Made by a program: the position numbers and the translations under genes. Source: Brachionus rotundiformis (taxonomy: Eukaryota > Rotifera > Eurotatoria > Ploima > Brachionidae). From it: 64,000 nt of DNA. Within the stretch, counting starts at the first letter, position 1. Every line of letters starts with the position of its first letter. This document shows positions 14,101 through 24,000 of this stretch, piece by piece. The stretch covers positions 5,272,146 to 5,336,145 of the forward strand of contig JAESIW010000137.1 of the NCBI GenBank assembly GCA_016802295.1, read 5' to 3'. The notes below the pieces were generated by a model. It was not told the origin of the DNA. It was given only the letters and a program-made list of their open reading frames with translations, and did not search any database.

Positions 14101-14239
14101 TGTCGAAGTCGTCGTTCGGATCGTTCCAAAGCATGTTGGCATTTGTTTGTGGCTGATTGGATGGGTTGTTGCGTGTTTCGTTCGAAGTGTCTGGTTGATC
14201 ACTGCCTGATGAATTTGTCTGTTGGAAGAACCTACTCAT
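8121..14239 (-). CDS. ZSWIM8: ZSWIM8 (Dora/EBAX-1) ubiquitin ligase substrate receptor, 2 exons, 1479 aa
   Basis: ZSWIM8 is the substrate receptor of a Cullin-RING ligase that degrades Argonaute in target-directed microRNA degradation and also acts in protein quality control. Exon 1 is 14239-13295 and exon 2 is 11615-8121; they join in phase 0 as ISELPQQ-VLPTAQKLLDELL, a block conserved in animals. Exon 1 starts MSRFFQQ and has an acidic, Asn/Ser-rich N-terminus. It then has the SWIM zinc finger CTCSKQAVSWCCH (about residue 255) and APVSESLSKLKRDQLQKFAQ, part of the Elongin/Cullin-binding region. Exon 2 keeps GAPDPTAGASQ, LLRPLRGKEPEAMWNL, LLCEGIRRQKGDLALAL and LVQPSWLSRTYSSQVTW. The C-terminal HLMNAFRVGMLGLEALPRRA and ILQNIRRS are also family blocks. 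It is shorter than human (about 1840 aa), mainly in low-complexity linkers. The 1.7 kb intron holds a LINE remnant. Confidence 0.96.
11780..12450 (+). mobile_element. Decayed non-LTR retrotransposon (LINE), 3' part of reverse transcriptase
   Basis: The fragment encodes the RT C-terminal region typical of CR1/jockey-like LINEs: DLGIYIQSDLKWDTQV, SMVRTHLEYAISAWCPY, LERVQRRATK, then RGDLIQMYKLVN and GWNKLPDDVKNLNSFKAKLD. A TAA at 12152-12154 replaces the residue expected in RR-x-RGDL. Later stops and frame changes near 12240-12340 break the frame again, and the catalytic core and endonuclease are absent, so it is dead. It lies in the ZSWIM8 intron in the opposite orientation. The upstream boundary is uncertain because the frame is already broken before 11820. 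Confidence 0.85.
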
Positions 14240-16208
14240 TTCCAAATATTTGAGACTTAATTTGCCCTTTTGTTTTAATTAATTTTTTTACTAATTTTTC
14301 TCTTGAAGGTTAATTGATGTATCAGGCACATAATTATGAATTTACTAATTCGTTCGTTAGCGATTTGCATATTTTAACACTATGTCATATTTAAATTAAC
14401 TTTTATAGTATTAAAAAAAACTGTATTTTATAGATAATAATTATTTGAGAGCCTCTCATAGAAACTAGGGAATATTTAAAATTAAAGTTTTATTAAATTA
14501 TTTTAATTTTGACAAAAAAATTTAAAATCAACCAAAAAATAATATAGAAAATTCCTAACTTTTTATAAAAATACAGTGCTAGTTTTTCAAAAAAAAAGTG
14601 CAGTTTTACAGTTATTGATTTATTACACGTAATCTTTACTTAATTAGGAGTGAAAAGCAAAAATAAACTAAATAATTAGAGTTGATTAGACACAAGGATT
14701 TTACCAAATTTTACGTTAATAATCGTAATTTTATGAAAATTTTTAATTAAAAAAAATATTTAGAATGTAAAATTTTTTGTAAAATTATGGAAATATTGTA
14801 ATTGAAATTAGTTTGATTATTTAATTAATTAGTATCAAACACAGAAAATAAGCCGACTCATCGAAAGAATAAAGAAATATTTTAAGGTACAAGAGCTATT
14901 ATATAAACATTGGAATATATCTATTCAATATTACTTACTTGTTTATCTTTAATTTTGTGACCAAAAGATGATTATAAAATTTTTAATTACTTTTTAGTCT
15001 TTTAATAACAAATTTAATTTGATTTCTAATAATTCATATTAAATCAAAAAAACATGAAATCACATCTTAGTGCATTTTTTTGACATTTATCAGATTATTT
15101 AAGTATAGAATAATAATATTTGTAAGCTATGATATTCATTATATTCATTATAAGATATTAATCAGTATTCTAAACATGTAAACTTGCCTGTTCATTAACC
15201 TTCAAGCTTCCTTTTCAAGTGGATTTGTGCACTTTTATTCCAGACAAACCTTTTACAGGACCAAAAGAAGACATTTAGTAATTTTTGAATCTAGGTCCTC
15301 AAATTATAAATTTCATAAATTTTAACTGGATATATATTTACTTGTGGCAATGGGAAAAAGTTTATGAGAAGATAAGGCTCAAGCGTTAAGATAGTTTTTA
15401 TAATTATAATTTCAAAGTTAATCAAGAGTTTCATGCCAAGAATAATACTGATCAATAGAGATTTATTTTAATTGATTTTAAGAGTAAAATATTTTTTCAT
15501 TTAAGATTTTAGAATAATATTAGATAGGAATATTATTGTGAAATCTTTTAAGAAAATTCAAAATAATTAAAATATTTTTTTCATCAAATGATGGAATTAA
15601 ACTATTATTCTTTATTATTGTCAAAATTTAATTAAATCATTAAAATTAACTTAAGAAATGACATCAAGTGTGCACAGATACATCCTTTGAGTGAAATAAA
15701 TAATTAAAATAGTTTTTTAACATTTTATCTAAATTTTTATCTATTCAATATTTAAATTTAAGAAAATTTTTAGTTTGTACTCAAAATGATCCTATATTTT
15801 AAATAATTAAACTAAAATTTCAAATTTCGTACGAAAATGGGTTTTCTATTTTATTTAAATTTGTTATGTTATATTTGTCGAATTTTTATTTTTTAATATT
15901 TGATAAGCTGCTGCTATAGCTTGAAAAAAATTTAATAAAACTTTAATTTTGCATGCATGTAATCATTTTGAAATAAGCACACTTTCTCATAGCTTTATTT
16001 TTTGCTTCTATAAATTTAAAATCTTCCATTCAAAAAGCATCTAAAATTAAATTAAGAGCCATTTTTGAAAAATTAGAATTTTTTTTTCATTGAATGATAA
16101 TAATTCTATTTTTGAATAAATCTAGATAAGAATTAATAGAATTTAATTCAAATTGTAAATTGGAATCAAACACTTGGAAATTTTTTACAATAAATTTTTA
16201 AATAGATA
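14240..16208. other. Divergent intergenic region between ZSWIM8 and ALYREF-A
   Basis: About 2 kb of AT-rich DNA between two divergent 5' ends, so it should contain both promoters. I see no coding exon, RNA gene or clear repeat. An acceptor-like TTTTTAAATAG ends 3 bases before the ALYREF-A ATG. Confidence 0.4.
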
Positions 16209-17086
16209 ATGGACAAAAGTTTGGATGACTATGCTAAAGAGAAAAAAATTGGAATGAGACGTGGTGGTGGCCGTCGTGGCGGACGATTTAATGCGCCTGG
16301 TCGCCCAAATGGCGGATCAGGTGGCGGAATCCAAAAAAGAAGATCTGCTGGTGGCCTGTCACCTAACAAGGCAAACGCGGTATGTCATTTAATATTACTA
16401 TATACAGATTTTGTTTCGATTGAGATAAAATTTTTGTTCGACTTGTCACAAAATTTCAATGTATCTATTTTCAGTCCATAAATGGAAAATGGACCCATGA
16501 TTTGTTTCAAGAATCAGCCCGATTCAAGCGTTCAAATAGCGCCGGAACAATCGGTACAGGTCAAGCAAAACTTGTTATTTCAAACCTGGATTTCGGTGTA
16601 ACCGATAGTGATATTCAGGTATATCAGGAAGAAAATAAACATAAACTGTTTTAAATTGAGTCAATTAAAGGGTTTATTTGCCGAATTTGGCAAAATTCGC
16701 AGAGCAGCAGTTCACTATGATCGCACTGGACGCTCACTTGGGACAGCTGATATTCTTTTTGAGAGAAAATCAGACGCTATTAGAGCTTTAACTCATTATA
16801 ATGGAGTTAGCTTAGATGGTAAAGTTATTTAACAAAGAAAAAATTTTTAAAATTCTATTTAATTTTTTAAAAAGGACGACCGATGAATATTCAGTTGACA
16901 ACTTCATTGAGTGCCACTAGTAACAAAACTGGTGGAAGAAGAAGTCTGGGAAGTGGTGGTGGAGGAAGGCGCGGAGGTCGCGGTGGAGCTCGAAGGGGCC
17001 CGCGTCGTGAACCCAAACCGAACAAGACTGCATCTGATCTTGATGCAGAACTTGATGCTCATAATGCTAAAATGCAAACTGATTAA
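16209..17086 (+). CDS. ALYREF: ALYREF-type mRNA export adaptor, copy A, 4 exons, 224 aa
   Basis: ALYREF (THO complex subunit 4) links the TREX complex and the helicase UAP56/DDX39B to the exporter NXF1 on spliced mRNA. Exons are 16209-16379, 16475-16618, 16671-16818 and 16875-17086. The N-terminus [15 protein letters not shown] and the C-terminus [15 protein letters not shown] are the two conserved UAP56-binding motifs. Between them are RGG-type repeats ([24 protein letters not shown]) and one RRM (about residues 80-155). The RRM has RNP2 [10 protein letters not shown] and RNP1-like [27 protein letters not shown] and [12 protein letters not shown] match animal ALYREF. It is a paralog of the gene at 28998-29792, with identical intron positions. 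THUMPD1 follows 322 bases downstream on the same strand. AATAAA is at 17228-17233. Confidence 0.95.
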
Positions 17087-17408
17087 ATTTTGCTATCAAT
17101 TTATATCGATTTTGTCTTCATTTAACAAGATTTTAATTTTGTAAAACTTTAAAAAAAAGTAAAAATTATTTGTTTCTATGTTATTGTTGTTTTGTCTATT
17201 ATTTCTTGTAAGAAAAATTTAAATTTTAATAAAAAAAACTCGTCTTTTTTGGTACAAAAGCCAAGTGTAATAAATATTTTTAATAATGCATTAAGGTTTT
17301 TTTTAATTTAGTTAAATTTAATGTTGGTCATTTGTGCTGTTCAAAAAGCATTTTTATTCATAAAAGATAAAGTAAAATTAACCAAAAAAAAGATTTTTTA
17401 TTTCCAAG
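17087..17408. other. Short spacer between ALYREF-A and THUMPD1
   Basis: Contains a polyadenylation-type AATAAA at 17228-17233. No other feature is seen. Confidence 0.5.
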
Positions 17409-18313
17409 ATGGGAAATAAGCGAAAGTATTTCAAGAATTCGCAGAAATCTAACAAAAAATCCAAGTTTATGTTTGACGAAAAGGTCCAATTAGGGCCAAA
17501 TATGAAAGGTTTCTTAATAACTTATAATTGTAAATTTACTTTTCTGGTAAATGAGGCCAGAAAATTGATCCAGCAATTCTCAGGTGAATCAGAAACACAA
17601 TCTGAGGTAAAAAGTGATGACATTGAAAAACAGCTTCAAAATGAGCTTAACACATTAAATACCTTGGATAAGCAAATGAGTATTTTGGACACAGGTGCCA
17701 AATACACTATTTTCATCAATCAACCTAAACTTGATCCCAATCAAGTAGTTGAATCTATTTTTGAAGTAAAATTGATAGATTATTAATATTTAAAATATTA
17801 TTTTTTTCTAATTCAAAGCATATAGAAAAAACAAAAAAACCAATAGGCCGATTTGTCCAGCGATTCTTGCCTATCTTAAATACATGCAAATCGTTTCTCG
17901 AGGAGCTCGAAAAATGTCTAACTGCAACTCTTGATGAACTGGGCCCGATTAAATCAAGCATTGAGAGTTCTGGTGAATCTAAACCATTAAAATATTGCTG
18001 TGTGTTTAAAACATCCAACAATAATGTCTTGTCAAGAGATCAGGTGTTTAAACTGGTTGGTTCATATATGCAGTCAAAAAATAAACAAAATAAAGTAGAT
18101 TTTGATAATCCTGACTACGTTATACTTATAAATGTGATTTGTAATCTTTGTTATATCAGTTTTGTTGATAAATATTTTGAGTATAGAAAATATAATCTTA
18201 TTGAAATGGGGGCTAAATTTAATAAAAATGAAAAATCTAATAATGTAAAAGATAATCAAGAGGAAAAAAGTGAAATTTTAAATGAAGAAAATATCCACAA
18301 AGAGGATAATTAA
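17409..18313 (+). CDS. THUMPD1: THUMP domain-containing protein 1 (Tan1-like tRNA acetylation adaptor), 2 exons, 283 aa
   Basis: THUMPD1 / yeast Tan1 binds tRNA through its THUMP domain and helps NAT10 make N4-acetylcytidine at position 12 of tRNA-Leu and tRNA-Ser. Exons are 17409-17765 and 17819-18313, joined in phase 0 as VVESIFE-HIEKTKKPIGRFVQRFLPI. This matches the family block 'KLVHHIL..KTKKK..R...RMLPI..TCKAFLE'. The N-terminus is basic (GNKRKYFKNSQKSNKKSK), followed by GFLITYNCK, equivalent to GILIT in human. The THUMP domain spans about residues 100-230, with NNNVLSRDQVFKLVG and KVDFDNPDYVILINVI. KYFEYRKYNLIEM corresponds to the conserved end of the domain. The tail is acidic and charged. 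AATAAA is at 18357-18362. Confidence 0.93.
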
Positions 18314-18600
18314 CAAAAAAATAATACTGTTAAATATTGTTTTGAAATTTTTCAAAAATAAATTTGTTTAAACATTGTCTTGCTTTTAATCTAGACCATC
18401 AGAATTATCTAATTTTTAACCACATTATTCTCATAATATAATTAATCTTATAACAATTTCTGATTTTAGATTATTTAAATTAAAAAAAATAAAATTTAAA
18501 TTATTAAGTTGTAGCAGAATAAAAATAAATTTTAATTTGCTTTTTCTCACGAACAAAAATCGAATCATAATTTTCTCACTAAATTAAAATTAAAAAAAAA

Positions 18601-20745
18601 ATGGAAGGCTTTTCTGATTTATTGGAAGAGATCAGACATCAGGGAGGTCCATTACTTTGGATAATGCAAAAAAAACAATTCATTGAAAATTCAGATAAGA
18701 ATCGTAAGCGTTCGCCCGATCAAATCAAACGAGACGTATTGAACAGTGACCGTCTCCGGCATGTAATATCAAAAATTTTGGAAAAACCTGGTGAGCCAAA
18801 GCCTAAGCGTGAACAAATTGAATCTGAAGCAAAAAATATCCTTGACGAAATGGCTCACGACTTTGATCTGAAATACGTCCGCCTACTTGGCTTTATTTTG
18901 ATTAAAGTATTCTCTTCCATTTATAAAAATATATTTTATAACTGTGACATTACGGACAATATGTCCGTCATGAAACACTATCCAACTGTGCTACTTCCAC
19001 TACACCGCAGCTACATGGACTTTCTACTGGTTTCGATTGTCTGTTACCACAAAAACCTCCAATTGCCAACAATCGCAGCTGGTCAAGACTTCTTGAGCAT
19101 GTCATTCGTGAGCAAAATGATTAGACACTGTGGCGCTTTTTTCATTAGACGCTCTTTCGGATCCGATGAGCTATACTGGGCTATTTTTCGAGAGTATGTC
19201 CAACAACATTTGTCCAACTGTGACCGACCTCTTGAGTTCTTTATCGAGGGAACTCGGAGTCGAACTTCAAAAAGCTTACAACCCAAACAAGGAATGCTGT
19301 CAACTTGTGTTGAATTGTTTATGAGGGGACACAGGTGCCAAGACATGTATTTTGTACCCATTAGTCTAACCTATGAGAGACTATTAGAAGAAACACTATA
19401 CTCAAATGAACTTCTCGGAATACCCAAACCAAAAGAAAGTGTTTCTGGATTGGTAAAAGCTAGATCTATTTTAAGCCAGTCTTATGGTTCAATATTTGTT
19501 AATTTCGCGAGACCTATTAGTCTTAGAGAAATAATTTTTTTAACCAACGGACCCAGTCCTTCAAATTCTTCCAATCTTTTAAATCCAAGTTTTATATTTG
19601 AACTTAACAAAGACCAATTTAAACAAATTGAATCATTTTCTTACCTAATTCTTATTCAAATGTTACGCAATCAAATTATTCAGCCAATATCAATTATATC
19701 CACTTGTCTCCTACTGAAAAATAGATCAAAATTTAATTCCAAATTAGAAATAAATATTAATAATTTGGTTGAGATGAGTATTTTTTTAAAAAGTTTGCTT
19801 CTAAATTTAGGAGTTAAGGTTTACTGGCCAGTGAATTCAGAAATTACAAATGTAACAAGTCTTGTTGAAGAAAATTTAAAAACTCATCAAAATTTATTCA
19901 ATCTTGATTCATCTATAACTCTGAGACAATCAAATGATTTGTTTGAAAGTGCATCTATTTACATAGCTCTATGCTCTTACAAAAATCAGCTGGTAAATTA
20001 TTTGGTTCGGGCTTCTTTTGTAAGCATTGGTTTGGTTTTGTCCAGCATAGGTGACGAGTTCAACTTGAATCAGGCATTTAATATATACAGTTTTATGACT
20101 CGTGTGTTTTCTAAGGAATTTATATTCAGACCTGGTGATGAGATTAAAGACTTTAATGACTCTTATAAATATGTCATCAACACAAGTCTTCTTATTGAAC
20201 GTGGTGAAGGTCTCGAAATAAATTTATTCAATGCAAATAAGTTAATTTTTTTGCTTGTTTTATTCGAAAAAATGCTAAAAAATTACTCAAAAATATACTC
20301 CGTTTTGGTCAGATTGATTCCGCCAGACCAAAACAGATTTATCATTGAAGATGATAAATCTATTTTTAAAGAAATACAGACACGAATTTTTAATGAAATG
20401 AGGGATGGATGTAACAAAGATGATTTTTTGTTTGATTTAGAAGTGTTGTCATTAAGCACAATTGGAAATGCTGTATCTGTTTTGAATATGATTGGGGTGG
20501 TTGAAAATAAAAAGATGGTCATGGTAGAAAGATTAATTTATTTAAGAAATAAATTGCAATTTATGAGCGGTCTTCTAGAATTTAAGACTGAAAAGTTAAT
20601 TAATTTGAGTAATGAATTTGACAAGAATATTGGAACTAATAAGAAAAATGAATTTTTTATTGAAAAAAGTGAACAATCAGGGTCGAAATTAATTTTAGAC
20701 GATTTTGTCAAATATTTGGGTTCTAAACAAAATTCTAAAATATAA
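18601..20745 (+). CDS. GNPAT: Dihydroxyacetone phosphate acyltransferase, single exon, 714 aa
   Basis: GNPAT acylates dihydroxyacetone phosphate in the peroxisome matrix, the first step of ether-phospholipid (plasmalogen) synthesis. The glycerolipid acyltransferase motifs occur in order: HRSYMD (HX4D, H135-D140), GAFFIRRSF, EFFIEGTRSRTSK (from residue 216) and YFVPISLTYERLLEE. The long C-terminal half (residues 330-714) is weakly conserved, as in other members. The protein ends in SKI, close to the peroxisomal PTS1 consensus (human GNPAT ends AKL). The whole gene is intronless, unlike most neighbours. The ATG at 18601 begins MEGFSDLLEEIR and is preceded by a stop-rich, A-rich leader. The gap to THUMPD1 is 287 bases. 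WDR90 converges from downstream. Confidence 0.95.
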   Translation: MEGFSDLLEEIRHQGGPLLWIMQKKQFIENSDKNRKRSPDQIKRDVLNSDRLRHVISKILEKPGEPKPKREQIESEAKNILDEMAHDFDLKYVRLLGFILIKVFSSIYKNIFYNCDITDNMSVMKHYPTVLLPLHRSYMDFLLVSIVCYHKNLQLPTIAAGQDFLSMSFVSKMIRHCGAFFIRRSFGSDELYWAIFREYVQQHLSNCDRPLEFFIEGTRSRTSKSLQPKQGMLSTCVELFMRGHRCQDMYFVPISLTYERLLEETLYSNELLGIPKPKESVSGLVKARSILSQSYGSIFVNFARPISLREIIFLTNGPSPSNSSNLLNPSFIFELNKDQFKQIESFSYLILIQMLRNQIIQPISIISTCLLLKNRSKFNSKLEININNLVEMSIFLKSLLLNLGVKVYWPVNSEITNVTSLVEENLKTHQNLFNLDSSITLRQSNDLFESASIYIALCSYKNQLVNYLVRASFVSIGLVLSSIGDEFNLNQAFNIYSFMTRVFSKEFIFRPGDEIKDFNDSYKYVINTSLLIERGEGLEINLFNANKLIFLLVLFEKMLKNYSKIYSVLVRLIPPDQNRFIIEDDKSIFKEIQTRIFNEMRDGCNKDDFLFDLEVLSLSTIGNAVSVLNMIGVVENKKMVMVERLIYLRNKLQFMSGLLEFKTEKLINLSNEFDKNIGTNKKNEFFIEKSEQSGSKLILDDFVKYLGSKQNSKI

Positions 20746-20783
20746 GTTTTTATAAATTATTTTTTAATTTTTTTTAAAAAGAA

Positions 20784-20877
20784 AAAATGTCTTTTCATGC
20801 TATTTAAAATGTCCATAGCATGAAAAGACATTTTAAATTTTATTTTAGTGATAAAAATAAAATTTAAAATGTCTTTT
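20784..20877. repeat. Two overlapping perfect hairpins sharing one arm
   Basis: Arm 20784-20803 pairs perfectly (20 bases) with 20815-20834 around an 11-base loop. Arm 20823-20846 pairs perfectly (24 bases) with 20854-20877 around a 7-base loop. The stretch 20823-20834 belongs to both, so only one hairpin can form fully at a time. It sits 39 bases after the GNPAT stop, in the convergent gap before the 3' end of WDR90. It could be a miniature foldback element or a 3'-end structure. Confidence 0.85.
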
Positions 20878-21057
20878 CTTTTTTACTAAAATGAGATAGC
20901 CCTCTGAATAATAAATAAACATTGAGCAAAGGTCCAATTGAATAGATATAAAAAAATTTTATTTTAATTTTTATTTAAAAATTGATAATTGTGTAGGAAA
21001 AAATTAAGATTTTGATCTTAAAATTTATAAAATAGCATATAAAAAATCTAGTTATTT

Positions 21058-24000
21058 TTAAACATTAACATTCCATATAAAAATTTCATTAAAAGAGCTT
21101 GAAAAAAGTTTTTTACCATCACATGAAAAACATACAGATGAAACTGTATCCGAATGCTGTGAATAATCTTGGAAAGTGCCATGATTATAATCTTTTATTT
21201 GCAATAATCTTGACTTTGTTCCTATAGCAAATAAGTTTAGCTTTGGAGAAATAGCCAAGCATGTTAAAAATTCTGACAATTCCATTTTGCGTATCAATTC
21301 TTTTTGTATAAAATTATAGAATAAAATATTTTTTTTAAGACCATGGCAGACATAAATTAAAGTGTCTATTTGCGTTTTATGAGGTGAACGAGGTTCAAAA
21401 TAAGCCAGAGTTGGTGAGTACTTAGCTATATCTGCATCAACATCATGCTCTGGAAAACTAATCCAATCAACCATTTGAATCATATCTTCAGACCACTTTG
21501 AACTCCAAATACTTACACCATTTTGACTAGCAGCGCACCAGTAGGTGATTTTCTTTTCATCGGAATAAAATGAATCCAAGCTGGTAACTGGTGATCCTTT
21601 GTGTTCCTCTAAGATTCGCGTGGTTATACCCTCATTCAAGTCGATTACAGCAATCAAACCATCAGATGAACCGGCCAAAATGCTACTTGTTCCTTCACAA
21701 AAAGTAATCGAAGTTACCGATTTAACAAATGGCTTGAATTTACTGATTATATTTTTTTGTTCAATGCTATATAGTCTTATAGATCCATCATCATAACCTA
21801 CTATAATTAATGTTCCTTTATCAGGTATATTTTTATTTTTAAAAGTTTTCTCATCTAATTTAACCAATGCTTGGCATCTTGCCGCTACTTTAACTTCAAA
21901 CTGAATCAAGCGTTCTCTGTCTTTAACAGACCATAAATTCAGGCATCCGTCATCGCTCACACTCGACAAGTATTTATCTTCAATACACATTAATTGATTA
22001 ATTTTGGAGCCATGAGTTGAAGCTATAGGAACACTAGTCTCTTCTTTCCAGTTAACATACCAAAGTGTATTCTTGCTTGTACCGATTATACCAATTTCCA
22101 AAGAAGAATCAAAATTACAGTTCTTTATTGCACCATTTAAGTGAATTTCATTTTCAATTATAAAGCTCTCTTTCCTTGAAACAAAGCAAATAAATAATAA
22201 AATAATTAAAAATGTTATTTTTTTTAATGTAAGGCAATTTTACTAAAATTTTTAATTCTTTCTAATAATTTTCAAATTATCTATCTTGTATTCAATTCTA
22301 AATTTTTAAAAAAATTATATTTGCTCACTTTTCTTTCTTGATTTCATCCATAATTCCAATATTCCAAAGTTTTAAGCTTCCTTTGCATGATCCAGTAATC
22401 AATTTTTGTTTATTGTTCACCAAATAATCAATTTCATTTGAATCAGCTTTCCAGTTTAATAAGCATGAATTATTTCTTAGATTCCAGACAGTGATGAGTC
22501 CGTAGCTATTAGCAGCAAAAAGCCAACCTTCTGAACCAAAAGTTACAGCAGTGAAATCAAATTTTTCATGCATATCTGCAATTGCTAGTGGTACATCAAA
22601 TTCAGTCACACTGAGACACGCTTTTTGGTATCCTTTTTCTTCGATTGAACATTTCAACAAAATTTTATCACAAGCGCCCATAATAAATTCATTGCACTTA
22701 TATGGATTCCAGGCTAAGTCGTTTAATATGTAATTAAAATTCTGTAAATATATAAGTTGAGAATAATTATGAGTTGACCATATTAGAAGAGATGAGCATT
22801 TAAAATCAGACACCGATATCAAAAAGCGGTCATCAGTAGAAAACTTAAGGATGGTCACGTTTGATGCATTTTTATGAAACAAATTGGTAACTTTACTCAA
22901 ATTTGTACAGTCCCATATGACAATTTGACATTTTGGTAAAATATTTTCATCATTTGAAAGAGAAATATTAAGTAGATAAGACGAAACACTGGCCATTTGA
23001 GTCATATCTGTTTTCATGGCAACACAAGTTATATCCTCATGATGAGTGGTCAAAATTTTTTGCTGTCCTGTTTTTAGATCCTCCACACACAATGTTGAAC
23101 CAATTGACGAAGCAAAAAATTCATGATCTGAATTCCAGATTAAGTTTTCAGCTGAAAATTTGCCATTATACCCGATTAGAGAATCAATTCGAATGCCGCA
23201 CTTATTATCTGGTGCGGAAAAGCGTTTTTTTGCTATAGAAGATTCTTTAACCCGAGATGTTAGATGCTTCGAGTTTTTTGGTTTTATTTCTGTCAAAAAT
23301 TTATCATAACTTTCGGTCTCCAGTTCTATAAATTTTCCATCACTTATCATCTTAAGGCTATTGGTCGAATTGGAAACAAAATTTTGCCGATTTTGAGACA
23401 CAAAATTAGGAAGGTTTTGGAAATTTTTTATTATTGGTTTATCAAGAATGGTGTCGTCTAAAATAGTTAATTCGTTTACTTCATCTTTTAATAAAGTATC
23501 CTCTATTTCATTTGATAAGATTGTTTCTATTTCTATATTTTGTGGAATTGGTGGTTGTTTAGGTTCCTCAAAAGATACTTCCAAAGATAAACCAGTTGAT
23601 GACTCTTTATCTAATGAACTATATGTGATTTGACGTTTGTGATCTGGTGTAGTTATTGCCACTTGTGGTTCATTTCTTTGAGGAATTTGCTTTTTAAATG
23701 ATTTTTTTTGTTCTTGGACACCAAAATAGGCCAAAAAATCCCAGAATACAATCGAGTCACCAATTGATATTATCTGTTTATTATGTGGACTGACTACTAT
23801 TCGATTTATTGAAGATGAATGGCCGATAAAAGTCTGTTATATAGTTTAAAAATTTTAATAAGAATTAGAATACGATTTATATATTAATTTTTTTAATAAA
23901 ATACTGAGACACAAAGACATCAATAAAAAACAAATAAATATTTTTATAAAAAATTCATATTTGTTTTTAAATTTTGTTAATTTAGAGTAAGCCTAGAACG

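Noticed and set aside
20784..20877. CRISPR-like repeat array
   Set aside because: It is two hairpins sharing an arm, in an animal genome, with no regular spacers.
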